From: an uncultured Alphaproteobacteria bacterium
GTDB taxonomy: Bacteria > Pseudomonadota > Alphaproteobacteria > Rhodobacterales > Rhodobacteraceae
Reading direction: 5' to 3'
Assembly: GCA_902524845.1 (NCBI GenBank)
Contig: CABZEW010000001.1
Coordinates: 108,273-172,272 of the forward strand
DNA: 64,000 nucleotides
Positions 1-11,000 of the stretch are shown piece after piece. The first letter of the stretch is position 1; each line of letters opens with the position of its first letter. Both the position numbers and the translations under genes were made by a program. The notes under the pieces are model-generated. The model had not been told where the DNA came from and did not search any database. It saw nothing but the letters and a program-made list of their open reading frames with translations.

Positions 1-255
1 AAAAATTTTACAATGTGGTTGGTGTTGGGATAGACAAGGTGCAACAAGGTTTAGTAACAAGCCATCCTTGGAAAATGAGACTGTTTAATCTGGTCTATAA
101 GACGATATTAAGTCAGAAAAAGCGAAGGCGTTTACACGATAGGATTTATGGAAACATGAGAAATTCCAGTAATTTTATCAAATTTAATCACTACATGATC
201 TTTCAATTGTCTTCCAATAAGGAAGGTTGAATAGCTTAGTAAATAGAGCTTTTAG
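1..255. other. Left edge: no recognisable gene
   Basis: One plus-strand frame is open from base 3 to a TGA at 228-230, so it could be the tail of a gene starting outside the window. Its product is basic and matches no family I know. In most Alphaproteobacteria the gene directly before dnaE2 is imuB, whose product ends in a conserved region rich in W, RDY and G(L/I)Y motifs. I do not find that region intact in any plus frame here; frame 1 holds scattered residues of a similar spacing but is broken by several stops. Either the segment is intergenic, or it is the decayed end of imuB. Confidence 0.25.
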
Positions 256-3111
256 TTGTCATATTCAGAGCTTTGCATAACATCTAATTTTAGCTTTCTA
301 GAAGGAGCTAGCCATCCTGAGGAGTATGCAGAAAGAGCGATAGAGTTCGGTTTAAAATCTATAGCAATTGTTGATAAAAACTCCATTTCTGGAGTAGTGA
401 GAGGACTTAAAGTCATAAAAGAGCTCGAATGTGACACCAAAAGTAAATTCTCTTCTCTAAAAATAATACCAGGGGTTACTATCGTCACAACTCATAGAAC
501 CGAAATAACATGCTTAGCTCAGACACAACAAGGATGGAAAAATATATGTAAAATTTTAACTATTGGGAAAAAGAATTCGAAAAAGGGTTGTGCCCATATT
601 GACTATAAAAGTATTCTCGCAAACCAAGATGGCATTATATTCTTAGCTCATATTTCAGAAAAAAATCATAGCTTTTCAGAGAGACTTGGGTGGCTGAGGT
701 TTATCCAGCGTCTCAAAAGAAATAGTAGTAGATCTATATACATAATTATGGCGCCTAGATATGATGGTTTAGATGAAATACGTTTTTACAAAATCAATAA
801 GTTTGCAAAAAATATTAAGTGCGAGGTTATAGCGTCCTCTACTCCTCTAATGCATCATGGCTCCAGACGAAAAGTCAGAGATACTTTATCTGCAATAAAA
901 ATGAAATGCACAATAGATGACCTGGGGATTGAATCAAGCATTAATGGGGAACAAAGAATGAGATCCCCCCATGATTTTGTAACGATATTTAAAGAATATC
1001 CTAAAGCGGTACAAAACACTAACTTTGTAAGTGATAGATGTTCGTTTTCTTTAGATGAACTAAGCTATACATACCCTAAAGAAGTGCTAAAAGGAGAGAA
1101 CCCTGACACACTATTACATAAGCTGACCTTTAACGGATTAAATGAATATTATGAAAAAAATATTCCTGTGAAGATATTAAAGGGAGTAAAAAAAGAGCTT
1201 CTTTTAATAAAAAAACTCAAATACGCTCCTTATTTCCTCACAGTGTATGACATAGTAAAATTTGCAAGAGGTAGAGGTATTTTATGTCAAGGCCGTGGCT
1301 CTGCCGCTAATTCCATAGTTTGTTTTTCTTTAGGAGTAACATCTGTTAGCCCAGAAATTGGGTCGATGGTTTTTGAGCGATTCATATCAGAAGCAAGAAA
1401 CGAACCTCCTGACATTGATATTGATTTTGAACATGAACGCAGACAAGAAGTAATAGACGAAATTTACAGGAAGTATGGTGATAGAAGAGCTGCATTATGC
1501 GCTACAGTCATCCACTACAGAATGAAAGGGGCAATAAGAGATGTGGGTAAGGTAATGGGACTAAGCAAGGAAATAATATCCTCAATGGCTGAAAATATTG
1601 TTGGATGGGATAAATATAAGGTACCTCATTATAACAATACCAGCTTAGAAGGTGAAAGTGAACACAATAGAATATTAGAGACTTTAGCTATCAGTGACCA
1701 ACTGATAGGCTTCCCTAGACACCTAGGGCAGCATGTGGGCGGCTTTATAATCACTGAGGATTATTTAGATGAGATTACATCTATTGAAAATACTGCTATG
1801 GAAGGTAGAAGTATAATAGCATGGGATAAAGACGACATAGATTTTTTAGGCATACTAAAGATAGATATTCTAGCCCTTGGAATGCTAACATGCATAAAGA
1901 AATCTTTTGATTTAATAAAAAACCATCATAATCGGAAAGTTAGCCTAAACAACATTCCACATCGAGATGCACGTGTCTTTAATATGCTTTCGGAAGCAGA
2001 CACTATAGGAGTTTTTCAGGTTGAGAGCAGAGCTCAAATGAACTTCCTTCCAAGATTAAAACCGCAATGCTTTTATGATCTAGTAATACAAGTTGCCATA
2101 GTCAGACCTGGACCAATTCAGGGGGACATGGTGCATCCCTATATAAAAAGAAGAAATGGACAAGAAAAAGTCACTTTTCCTTCCGAAAAACTAAAAGAAA
2201 TTCTTGGTAAAACTCTTGGCGTGCCGCTATTTCAAGAACAGGCAATACAAATTGCCATGAAAGGTGCAGGATTTTCGTTACAAGATACTGATAGACTGCG
2301 GAAGTCATTAGCGACATTCAAGAGAAACGGTACTGTTAATAAATTTAAAAAAAGGTTTATTGATGGAATGCAAAAAAATGGGTACGACAAGGATTTTGCT
2401 AAAAAGTGCTTTTCTCAGATATCAGGTTTTGGTGAATACGGATTCCCTGAAAGCCATGCTGCAAGCTTCGCTATTCTTGTATATGCATCTGCTTGGATAA
2501 AATATCATTATCCTGACGTTTTTGCCTGCGCTTTACTAAACTCTCAACCGATGGGATTCTACTCTGCTTCCCAAATAATACGTGATGCAAAAAATCATGG
2601 GGTGAAAGTCAAAGAAGTATGCATAAACAGAAGTGAGTGGGACCATTCTCTAGAAAATAACGGTGAATCTTGTCTTAATTTACGACTGGGATTCAGACAG
2701 ATCAAAGGACTGTCAAAAAATGACGTCGATAGAATTATTGAAGAGAGAGGCAATGGTTATAATGATCCTCAGGATTTATGGCATCGTATTAGACTGAGCC
2801 CAAGCATTATAAAACTACTAGTTAAAGCAAATTCCTTTCACTCTCTTAATGAGAACAGACGACTATTACTTTGGGATGCTCAAGCTATTAAAAAAACAAA
2901 TTCTTTAGCCCTTTTTGAGGGTTATTCTGAGAAAGAATACTTACCGGAGAAGAGTGTCAATCTTCCTAGTATGACTTTAGGTGAAGAATTGATTCTAGAT
3001 TATCAATCTTTACGGTTAAGTCTCTCTAAACACCCCATGAAACTACTGAGACCATTTCTTAAAAAGAGCTTCATAGAAAAATATTGCGCTAGTAGCATCC
3101 AACATGTTTAA
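256..3111 (+). CDS. dnaE2: Error-prone DNA polymerase III alpha-like subunit DnaE2 (ImuC), C-terminally short
   Basis: This is a C-family DNA polymerase used in damage-tolerant, mutagenic repair synthesis, normally working with ImuA and ImuB. The product (951 residues) begins with the PHP-like N-terminal domain and carries the polymerase motif PDIDIDFEHERR, with catalytic Asp386 and Asp388, and the third acidic residue Asp537 in KIDILALG. The finger and helix-hairpin-helix regions follow. The start is a TTG at 256, directly after an in-frame TAG, and the conserved N-terminal pattern SYSEL...TSNFSFL begins at once, so no upstream ATG is available. DnaE2 proteins are usually about 1000-1100 residues. 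This one stops just after the SLSKHPMKLLRPFL region, so the C-terminal OB-fold segment is missing. The stop overlaps the stop of the convergent lipoprotein gene by 4 bases. Confidence 0.88.
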   Translation: MSYSELCITSNFSFLEGASHPEEYAERAIEFGLKSIAIVDKNSISGVVRGLKVIKELECDTKSKFSSLKIIPGVTIVTTHRTEITCLAQTQQGWKNICKILTIGKKNSKKGCAHIDYKSILANQDGIIFLAHISEKNHSFSERLGWLRFIQRLKRNSSRSIYIIMAPRYDGLDEIRFYKINKFAKNIKCEVIASSTPLMHHGSRRKVRDTLSAIKMKCTIDDLGIESSINGEQRMRSPHDFVTIFKEYPKAVQNTNFVSDRCSFSLDELSYTYPKEVLKGENPDTLLHKLTFNGLNEYYEKNIPVKILKGVKKELLLIKKLKYAPYFLTVYDIVKFARGRGILCQGRGSAANSIVCFSLGVTSVSPEIGSMVFERFISEARNEPPDIDIDFEHERRQEVIDEIYRKYGDRRAALCATVIHYRMKGAIRDVGKVMGLSKEIISSMAENIVGWDKYKVPHYNNTSLEGESEHNRILETLAISDQLIGFPRHLGQHVGGFIITEDYLDEITSIENTAMEGRSIIAWDKDDIDFLGILKIDILALGMLTCIKKSFDLIKNHHNRKVSLNNIPHRDARVFNMLSEADTIGVFQVESRAQMNFLPRLKPQCFYDLVIQVAIVRPGPIQGDMVHPYIKRRNGQEKVTFPSEKLKEILGKTLGVPLFQEQAIQIAMKGAGFSLQDTDRLRKSLATFKRNGTVNKFKKRFIDGMQKNGYDKDFAKKCFSQISGFGEYGFPESHAASFAILVYASAWIKYHYPDVFACALLNSQPMGFYSASQIIRDAKNHGVKVKEVCINRSEWDHSLENNGESCLNLRLGFRQIKGLSKNDVDRIIEERGNGYNDPQDLWHRIRLSPSIIKLLVKANSFHSLNENRRLLLWDAQAIKKTNSLALFEGYSEKEYLPEKSVNLPSMTLGEELILDYQSLRLSLSKHPMKLLRPFLKKSFIEKYCASSIQHV

Positions 3112-3452
3112 CCGCAATAGACGCTGACTATCTTCTTCTGACTGCCAACAATAATGGTCAATCTTTTAGAGTTAGTATTCTCAATACTTTCATTTCTGTC
3201 TAAGAAAATAATTCTAGTATTAGCAGGGTACTCCATGGCACCGAGAGCTGATTCAGGTTGCCCCACTAAAAAGTTCAAATTACGTGCTATACACTGACCG
3301 TCATCGGAAAGCTTAACCTCATTCCCGATTGTTGGGCCTGTATATGTTCCCGTAATATTTGGTTGATCGATAGTAGATTGGTTTGTTTGACAAGCTACTG
3401 CTAGAAAACAAAAAGTTATAATAATAAAATTTTTAACCACAGATATCCTCAT
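3108..3452 (-). CDS. Small lipoprotein of the I78 peptidase-inhibitor type
   Basis: The 114-residue product starts with a hydrophobic signal segment ending in a plausible lipobox (LAVAC, lipidated Cys21; Ala rather than Leu at -3). The mature part has the layout of the I78 elastase-inhibitor family: a Cys (54) early in the domain, LVGQPES, a P..TR stretch, an R-L-T-I strand, and a final CG with Cys113. Cys54 and Cys113 would form the family's conserved disulfide. Members are small periplasmic or surface proteins thought to block serine proteases. It lies 14 bases upstream of, and is not obviously co-transcribed with, any partner; its 3' end overlaps dnaE2 by TTAA. The target protease is unknown. 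Confidence 0.72.
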   Translation of the reverse strand: MRISVVKNFIIITFCFLAVACQTNQSTIDQPNITGTYTGPTIGNEVKLSDDGQCIARNLNFLVGQPESALGAMEYPANTRIIFLDRNESIENTNSKRLTIIVGSQKKIVSVYCG

Positions 3453-3466
3453 TAATTTAATTCACT

Positions 3467-5413
3467 TTAAAGTTTCTTGCGATTAGAAATCAGATCATCG
3501 ACAACAGCAGGTTCTGCTAGGGTAGATGTATCACCTAAATTACTAAAATCATCCTCAGCAATTTTTCGCAAAATTCTTCTCATTATCTTACCCGATCTGG
3601 TCTTTGGAAGACCTAGAGAAAATTGAATGATATCGGGTTTGGCGATAGCACCAATCTCCTTCCTAACCCAGTTCTGAAGCTCTTTCAAAAGCTCATCAGA
3701 ACTTTTTTCTCCAGACATCAAAGATACGTATGCATATATCCCTTGGCCTTTAATCGGGTGTGGGAAACCAACTACTGCACTCTCGTTGACTTTTGGGTGA
3801 GCGACTAAAGCGCTTTCAATTTCAGCCGTTCCCATTCTATGACCAGAAACGTTTAAAACATCATCAACTCTTCCAGTTATCCAATAATACCCGTCCTTAT
3901 CCCTTCTACAGCCATCACCTGTAAAGTAATAACCTTTATAATCATTAAAATAAGTCGAAACAAACCTTTCATGATCCCCAAAAACGGTACGCATCTGTCC
4001 TGGCCAACTATCCTTAATAACCAACACGCCTTCACACTCTTGATCAGTAATTTCTTTACCCGAGTTTGGATCGAGAACCGCAGGTTGAATACCAAAAAAA
4101 GGTAAAGTAGCAGAACCAGGCTTAGTTGTTGTAGCCCCTGGTAAAGGTGTAATAAGAATTCCCCCCGTTTCGGTTTGCCACCAAGTATCAACTATTGGAC
4201 AATTGTTTTTACCAACCACACGATTATACCACTCCCAAGCTTCAGGGTTAATAGGTTCTCCTACGGTGCCTAGAGTTCGAATGCTAGACAAATCATTTTT
4301 GTTAACAAATTCGTCACCTAACCCCATTAAAGCTCTTATAGCTGTTGGAGCTGTGTAAAATTGATTGACTTTATATTTTTCACATATCTGCCAAAATCGT
4401 GATGCATCCGGATAGGTAGGAACTCCTTCAAACATAAGGGTAGTCGCTCCATTTGCTAAAGGCCCATAAACAATGTAGCTGTGACCAGTTACCCAACCTA
4501 CATCAGCGGTGCACCAATAGATATCTCCATCATTATAATCGAAAACAGATTTATGGGTCATTGAAGCGTATAGAATATATCCCGCAGTTGAATGTAAAAC
4601 ACCCTTAGGTTTGCCAGTTGAGCCAGAGGTATAGAGGATAAATAGCGGGTCCTCTGCATTCATAGGCTCAGGGGGGCAAACAGTATTCGCTTTATCCATC
4701 AAATCATTCAACCAGAAATCACGCCCCTCCTTCATACTTACTTCAGTTGAAGTTCTCTTTAAAATGAGAGAAGTTATATCCCCAGATATATCTAGAGCCT
4801 TATCAACATTCTTCTTTAAAGGAGTTTGTTTTCCACCCCTTGGCGCTTCATTTGCGGTAATTACCGCTTTAGCTCCACAATCAATAATTCGACTTGCAAG
4901 AGCTTCTGGAGAGAACCCCGCGAAAACAACGGAGTGTATAGCGCCCACCCTGGCACACGCTAACATGGCGTACGCCGCTTCAGGAACCATTGGCATATAA
5001 AGAATTACTCTATCCCCCTTTTTTATGCCTCGATCCTTTAAAACGTTCCCAAACCTACACACGTTTTCATAGAGCTCTCTGAACGTAATCTTTTTAGAAA
5101 CCCCTGGCTTATCGCCCTCCCATAAGATTGCCACCTCTTCACTTTTCTTTTCTAAATGTCTATCTACACAGTTCTCAGATACATTGAGCACACCATCTTC
5201 AAACCACTTTATGGAAATATCAGGATAGGAATATGAAACATTCTTGACTTTGGTAAAGTCTTTTTGCCATAGCAGTTGATCACGAGCCTGCTCCTCCCAA
5301 AAAGCATCAGGACTTTCAACTGACTTCTTGTACATTTCTTGGTATTTAGTTCTATCAATTAGCGCTTTATTGGAAAACTCTTCCTTGGGCTTATATCCTT
5401 CTACAGTTTTCAT
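3467..5413 (-). CDS. acs: Acetyl-CoA synthetase
   Basis: AMP-forming acetate-CoA ligase: acetate plus ATP plus CoA gives acetyl-CoA, AMP and PPi in the cytoplasm. The 648-residue length fits the family (E. coli Acs has 652). Visible motifs are the adenylate-binding loop [11 protein letters not shown] near residue 262, the WWQTETGG stretch, the hinge region [13 protein letters not shown], and the C-terminal catalytic lysine Lys609 in RSGKIMRR, the residue regulated by acetylation in other bacteria. A ribosome binding site AGGA precedes the ATG. It lies 46 bases behind the aminotransferase gene on the same strand and may be the last gene of the smc operon or have its own promoter. It would supply acetyl-CoA to the ethylmalonyl-CoA pathway encoded further along. 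Confidence 0.96.
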   Translation of the reverse strand: MKTVEGYKPKEEFSNKALIDRTKYQEMYKKSVESPDAFWEEQARDQLLWQKDFTKVKNVSYSYPDISIKWFEDGVLNVSENCVDRHLEKKSEEVAILWEGDKPGVSKKITFRELYENVCRFGNVLKDRGIKKGDRVILYMPMVPEAAYAMLACARVGAIHSVVFAGFSPEALASRIIDCGAKAVITANEAPRGGKQTPLKKNVDKALDISGDITSLILKRTSTEVSMKEGRDFWLNDLMDKANTVCPPEPMNAEDPLFILYTSGSTGKPKGVLHSTAGYILYASMTHKSVFDYNDGDIYWCTADVGWVTGHSYIVYGPLANGATTLMFEGVPTYPDASRFWQICEKYKVNQFYTAPTAIRALMGLGDEFVNKNDLSSIRTLGTVGEPINPEAWEWYNRVVGKNNCPIVDTWWQTETGGILITPLPGATTTKPGSATLPFFGIQPAVLDPNSGKEITDQECEGVLVIKDSWPGQMRTVFGDHERFVSTYFNDYKGYYFTGDGCRRDKDGYYWITGRVDDVLNVSGHRMGTAEIESALVAHPKVNESAVVGFPHPIKGQGIYAYVSLMSGEKSSDELLKELQNWVRKEIGAIAKPDIIQFSLGLPKTRSGKIMRRILRKIAEDDFSNLGDTSTLAEPAVVDDLISNRKKL

Positions 5414-5459
5414 TTCATTAATCCTAATTTAATTATACTTGGATAAATCTTCACTGGCT

Positions 5460-6638
5460 TTAGATTACGTTTGCGATCGCACTTGCTAGATAATTTATCA
5501 CGTCTTTACGCAAACCTGCTACATTTATTCTACTATCGGAGACCATATATATACCATGATCTTTTCTTAAAACTTCAACTTGGTCAGAGGTTAAACCTAA
5601 CTTAGAAAACATACCCCTATGTTTACTCACGAAGCTAAAACGATCTGATTTGGTTTCACTATGTAACTCTGATGAAAGCCTTTCTCTCAAATCTAACATA
5701 TTTACACGCATTTCTTCTAGTTCGTCTTCCCACAACCTCTTAAGTGTATCATCCTGCAATATTTGGTTAACTACTGCAGCGCCATGATCTGGAGGAAAAG
5801 AAAATGTGAGACGGTTCAATGATTTAAGGTTGTCTTGAACTACGCCTTTCTTTGCTGCCTCTGAAACTACAATTGCTACACCTACTCTATCTCTGTACAC
5901 ACCAAAATTTTTTGAGCAAGACACAGCAATCATCGCCTCTGATACATTTTTTATAAGGTAATTTAGGCCCTCGACATCTTTATTTAGCCCATCTCCAAAG
6001 CCTTGATATGCTAGATCTATGAAGGGCAAAACACTTTTGTCCTTTATCAATTGTGTTAACTCTACCCATTGCTCCAAGCTTAAGTTAGCTCCTGTGGGAT
6101 TATGACAACATCCATGCAACAACAATATATCGTTTTCATGCATAGCATTAAGGTCTTGATACATTTTTTCAAAATTCACCTCACATGTGATTTCATCAAA
6201 ATAAGAATAGAGGCTCATATTCATGCCTAGGTGTTTCAATATTGCTTGGTGATTGGGCCAGCTTGGATCTGAAATCCAAACATTGCCAACGCTTTTTGTA
6301 GCTCTTGCTAGGAGAAGGAGTTGGTGCAAGGCCCCAGTTCCTCCAGGTGCTTGAGCATATGATAGCCTTTTCTCATCCACAGAATTATTTAAGACTAATT
6401 TTCCAATATTTTTGGAGAATTCAATTGAACCTATTAAGCCAACATAACTTTTACTGTCCTGCAAATTGTGTAGTATTTCTTCACTTTTCTTTACAGCTTT
6501 CATTATTGGCGTGGCTCCATGGGCATTTTTATAAACACCAACACCCAGATCTAACTTATTTGTTCTATTATCCTCAGCATATTGAGCCATTAACTCCATT
6601 ATCTTATCTGATGGTTGACTTTTTAATTGCTCAAACAT
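5460..6638 (-). CDS. Aromatic/aspartate aminotransferase (class I, PLP-dependent)
   Basis: A fold-type I aminotransferase of the AspC/TyrB group, transferring amino groups between aspartate or aromatic amino acids and 2-oxoglutarate. The 392-residue product shows the substrate-side N-terminal LGVGVYK, the CHNPTG motif (Asn180-Gly183), the PLP-ring aspartate in FIDLAYQGFG (Asp208), and the Schiff-base lysine Lys243 in SCSKNFGVYRDR. The gene begins inside the stop codon of the upstream acetyltransferase gene (TAATG), so the two are translationally coupled. Whether aspartate or an aromatic amino acid is preferred cannot be settled from sequence alone. Confidence 0.9.
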   Translation of the reverse strand: MFEQLKSQPSDKIMELMAQYAEDNRTNKLDLGVGVYKNAHGATPIMKAVKKSEEILHNLQDSKSYVGLIGSIEFSKNIGKLVLNNSVDEKRLSYAQAPGGTGALHQLLLLARATKSVGNVWISDPSWPNHQAILKHLGMNMSLYSYFDEITCEVNFEKMYQDLNAMHENDILLLHGCCHNPTGANLSLEQWVELTQLIKDKSVLPFIDLAYQGFGDGLNKDVEGLNYLIKNVSEAMIAVSCSKNFGVYRDRVGVAIVVSEAAKKGVVQDNLKSLNRLTFSFPPDHGAAVVNQILQDDTLKRLWEDELEEMRVNMLDLRERLSSELHSETKSDRFSFVSKHRGMFSKLGLTSDQVEVLRKDHGIYMVSDSRINVAGLRKDVINYLASAIANVI

Positions 6639-7201
6639 TATGGATACTCCTTATTTTCAAATTGAGACCAAGCTCTTCTCTTATGTCTCTCTGTTTTATA
6701 TAGATTAAAACCAGCGTTTTCGTAAAGAGGAAGGGCGCTTTTGTGATCCAACGTATTTGTATTGACTGTTAATGTTTTTACGTCATCTTTTTCTATTACT
6801 TCTTCAAAAACTCTATTAATCATAAGTTTACCCAGGCCTTTGCCAGTTACATCATCAAATAACCCAAAATAGGCTAAGTCACAAATAGGTAAATGTCTAT
6901 AATCCAGGACAAAAAAGCCTTTAGGCGCGCCTCGTAGGATGAGAGAGTATAGTATAACGTTGTCGTCAGTCAAAAAGCTTTCCAACTTGCCTCTTTCAGA
7001 TTGCAGCCAATCGGTCCACTCGTATTTTTGACCAACCTCTTTATAAAGGTACAAAAAATAAGATGTATTCGGTGATATAGCTTTTAGAAAACTAACGAAA
7101 TGATTACCCGAAACATTTTCAAAAAACTTAATGTTCTCCACTTCTAAAGATAAATAGGAGACAGTATAGTTTAAAATTCCACTTGCTTCTTCACGTACCA
7201 T
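6638..7201 (-). CDS. GNAT-family N-acetyltransferase
   Basis: The 187-residue product has the GNAT acetyl-CoA pyrophosphate loop in GKGLGKLM (residues 120-127), preceded by the beta-strand CDLAYFGLF and followed by the TLTVNTNTLDHKSALPLYENAGF stretch typical of the C-terminal half of the fold. The substrate is not evident; the arrangement resembles small-molecule or amino-acid N-acetyltransferases more than ribosomal-protein ones. It lies 9 bases after sseA and overlaps the start of the aminotransferase gene, so it belongs to the smc-sseA transcription unit. Confidence 0.8.
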   Translation of the reverse strand: MVREEASGILNYTVSYLSLEVENIKFFENVSGNHFVSFLKAISPNTSYFLYLYKEVGQKYEWTDWLQSERGKLESFLTDDNVILYSLILRGAPKGFFVLDYRHLPICDLAYFGLFDDVTGKGLGKLMINRVFEEVIEKDDVKTLTVNTNTLDHKSALPLYENAGFNLYKTERHKRRAWSQFENKEYP

Positions 7202-7210
7202 TTGAAATTT

Positions 7211-8038
7211 CTAATCAATTTTTCCCCACTCCGCCCAGGAACCATCATACAATGAAATTTTTGAGCAGCCAATTTCGTCTAACGCCAAATATAAAACCGC
7301 TGCAGTTACGCCTGACCCGCAAGTTGTGATAATATAATTACTAAAAACAATTCCCTTCTGAGAAAAAATATCTAAGATCTCCTGCTTTTTTTTAAACGTA
7401 AAATCTTCATTCAGTAGAGTCTCATAAGGAACATTAATTGAATTTTTTATTGATCCAGATCGCAAACCACTTCTGGGTTCAGGCTCTGTTCCCAAAAAAC
7501 GCCCTTCAGAACGAGCGTCAATAATAGAACAGTGATTTAATTTAGTTGCCCTCTGAACATCATCCCTATCGGCTACTATACTCTTATCCTCATAAATAGT
7601 CAGGTGTCTAATTTCTTTTTCGGTTAGATTAGCTGTAATCGATCTATTTTCTTTGACCCACTTCGGGAAACCTCCATCAAGTACAACTACATCAGAATAT
7701 CCAAACACTTTAAACATCCACCATAGTCGAGCAGCAGACCTCATTCCCAATCCATCGTATATAACCACTCTATGTCCATCGCCTATACCAAGTTTCCGAA
7801 CTGTGGAATTGAACATCTGCGACGGGGGCAACATGTGAGGCAAATCGCTTTCTTTATCTTTTATTTCGTCTATATCAAAAAAAGATGCTCCTGGAATATG
7901 ACATTCTACAAACTCTTGTTGTGCGTTTCGCTTCTCATGTGGAAAATACCAGCTAGAATCTATTACTCTTATATCAGGAGCCTCTAAATGTTGTTCCAAC
8001 CAGTCTGTAGAAACTATATTCTTGAAATCATTTTCCAT
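7211..8038 (-). CDS. sseA: 3-mercaptopyruvate sulfurtransferase
   Basis: A two-domain rhodanese-fold enzyme moving sulfur from 3-mercaptopyruvate to a thiol acceptor or cyanide. Domain one (about residues 5-130) includes VIYDGLGMRSAARLWWMF and DGGFPKW. Domain two (about 155-275) carries the active-site loop CGSGVTA with nucleophile Cys240; the CG[ST]G sequence is the mercaptopyruvate type rather than the thiosulfate type. The substrate-binding arginines in EPEPRSGLRSGSI are present. The gene starts 7 bases after smc and is probably co-transcribed with it. Confidence 0.92.
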   Translation of the reverse strand: MENDFKNIVSTDWLEQHLEAPDIRVIDSSWYFPHEKRNAQQEFVECHIPGASFFDIDEIKDKESDLPHMLPPSQMFNSTVRKLGIGDGHRVVIYDGLGMRSAARLWWMFKVFGYSDVVVLDGGFPKWVKENRSITANLTEKEIRHLTIYEDKSIVADRDDVQRATKLNHCSIIDARSEGRFLGTEPEPRSGLRSGSIKNSINVPYETLLNEDFTFKKKQEILDIFSQKGIVFSNYIITTCGSGVTAAVLYLALDEIGCSKISLYDGSWAEWGKID

Positions 8039-8045
8039 AAAACCC

Positions 8046-11000
8046 TCAATTAATTAACTCTTCTGCACGATTGAGATCTACTCCAACCAACTGGCTTACC
8101 CCAGGTTCCATCATGGTAACACCAAACAATCTATCCATTCTAGTAATAGTTATTATGTTATGAGTAATCACAATAAATCTCGTGTTGGTTTCGTTCGTCA
8201 TAAAGTCGAGAATATCACAGTATTTTTCAATATTTGCATCATCCAAAGGCGCATCAACCTCATCCAGTAGGCAAACAGGACTTGGGTTTGATAGAAATAC
8301 GGCAAAAATCAACGCCAAAGCTGTTAACGTTTGTTCACCTCCCGAAAGAAGTGAAATTGTCGTAACTTTTTTTCCTCGTGGTTGACACATTATTTCTAAA
8401 CCAGCCTCTAATGGATCTGTGCTATCTACCAATGCGAGCTCTGCTTTCCCACCTTGGAAAAGTCTAGTAAAGAGTGTTTGAAATGTTTTATTTACTTCAC
8501 TAAAGGCCTCAGTTAATTTTTTTCTGCCATCCTTATTGATATTTCTTACCGCCTTATTTAACTTCTCAATTGCTTGAGCAACATCGTTTCTCTCAGACAG
8601 GATGGTTTCGAGCTCATCACTAATCTCTTTTGCATCTTGCTCAGCTCGTAAGTTAACAGATCCTAGATTATTCCTTAATCTGATCTGTCTTTCTAATCTC
8701 GTCTCTATTTCCGTTTGAGAAAAATCCTTGGTTTGATTATTTGAAAACTCATCCTGAAATTTCTCAAAACTTAAGTTATATTCGTTATTTATTCTACTAT
8801 CTAACTCAGCAAGATTATCAGCCAAGCTCTCTTTTTTTGTGGTTAATCTCACTTGATTTTCTTTCTCTACCCCGAGCTCAGCAATAAGTTCCTTATTTCT
8901 GGATTGTAACTTTCTAAGATTACCTTCTGATAAAGCTAAAGTATCCCGGGCGTCCGCAAGCTCTTCACTAGTGACTTCCATTTTTCTATCAATGGCCTCT
9001 TTGTTATTTTCTAAATCTCTTGGAAGTGATGAGTTTTTTTCGATCTCCATTTTTAGACTCTCTATTCTAGCTTGAATACTTGATTTTCTTTCACTAGCAA
9101 TTTCTGACTGAGCCTTCCATTTTGACCGATTGAGCTCAATTTCTTTTTTTCTATCTCTTAGAAAATTTTTATCGTCCGTAAGTTTATCAAAATTCGCCTT
9201 TTCATTTCTTAAATCTTCTCTTTGTTTATCCAGTTCTTCTAAATTAAGAACAAGTAATTTGTGCTCATTTTCATCGGCTTCTGGGCTATTAAGATCCCTT
9301 TTATCAGTATCCCGCCCTTGATATTTTTTGAGCTGGACATTCTCTTCTTCGATTTTCTTCTCCAGAGATATGATATTATCGCTAGCGATAGCGCGCTGGT
9401 TCTTATGCCGTGCTATTTCACCTTCCAAGGCCTGAAGATCAGATGCCCCTTTAGATATTTTTGATCTCTCAAGCTCTAAGTCTCCGGATGAAGACATTTT
9501 TTCTTTCAATATTATCTTTTTGTTTTGTAAAGCACCTAGCTGTGACTCTGCCTCTTCAAGGCTCCCTTGTATATCGACTACTTTTTTTTGATTTCTCACT
9601 CTTAATGCATTCTTTGAAATTTCCCCAGTCGAATACCTTACAAACCCATCCCATCGCCATAGATCTCCCTCTTTTGTAATAAGCTGCTGACCAGGAAAAA
9701 GCATTTTACTGAGTTCATCTCCCTCTTCGGTTGAATTGACTATACCAACATGCTCAAAGAGATAATTTAAAACATCGGGACCCTTAATATGCGAAGATAA
9801 ATTTTCTAATCCAGAAAAGTTCTTTTCTATTTTATTCTCGATTTTATCTACAACCTTTTGCCAACCAGATACTTTGTTTTTTGTTATTTCTGGGTATTCT
9901 AACTCTGAAAAGAATAGAGCATCTAGACAACGCTCAAATCCATTTTCAATTTCTAGTTCGTCAAAAAGTGTTTTTTGACCACTATTCTTATTTAAAAAAC
10001 CTTTTGATGCCACCAGCTCAGAAATATTTACTGCCTTTCTCGCATTAAGCTTATTAATTTCGTTATCAACGAATGCGATATCCTCTTGGTTTTTTTGAAA
10101 ATCCTTTTCTTTTTGAGAAAAATTGTTGGAATGAATTTGGTATCTAGATTTAAGATTATCTTGTTCCTCCAAAAGGTCCTCAAGTTTCTTAATTTCATGT
10201 TGTTCAGCACTCTTTAATTGTTCAAGTGAATCATTTAGCTTTTCAACACTTCTAGCTAAGCCTGAAAGATTAGATAAATTTTCCTCTTTTATTTTTTCAT
10301 TCAGAATTTTCTCAGCTCTCAACTCGTTTAACTTATCTCTTAGAAAGTTATAGCTGTCGTCTACTGCTTGCATGCGTTCGTTGTTTTGCTCTATCGCTTC
10401 TTTTTGATTTTCAATTTTCTTATCAACTTCATGCAGTTTTTCGTCTACTTCATGTAATAGGTTTTTTTGTTCCACCATATTGCTCTTTGCATCTGCCATC
10501 AACTGATCTTCTCTTTGCAAATCCGCTTCACTTCGTATCAATTGACTTTGTGATTCGTTAGCTTTTCTCTCTGATAAGTTGATTTCATTCATCACAACTT
10601 GTCGTTCTAGTAGAGTGTTTTGTTGGGCTTCAGATTTTTCCTCGACTTCTATTTTTTGTTTTGAAATATTTCTATTTTCGATATCAATTTTTTTTTCAAG
10701 TTCACGGTCTTCATTCTCTAGGCGGGATAGTATTTTCAATTTTTCAGTGGACGATGTGTTAACTGAGTTAATATCGGATCTCAAACTCAAATACTGTTTT
10801 AGTAACAACAGCCCTTTAAGTGCTCTAATTTCTTTGGATAAATTTGCATACCTTTCAGCCTCACGTGCTTGCTTTTCGATGGTCTTCAACTGCACCTCCA
10901 GTTGAGAAATTAAATCTTGAAGTCTTTCAAGATTTCTCTCCGCTCCGTTAAGTTTTAGTTGGGCTTCGTGACGACGATGGTAAAGTCCTGAAATTCCAGC

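Noticed and set aside
15..230. A 71-codon plus-strand ORF at the left edge
   Set aside because: No family resemblance and no ribosome binding site; the frame is open to the window edge, so it cannot be called a small gene.
3877..5000. ORFs in other frames within acs
   Set aside because: Shadows of acs; compositions are those of out-of-frame translation.
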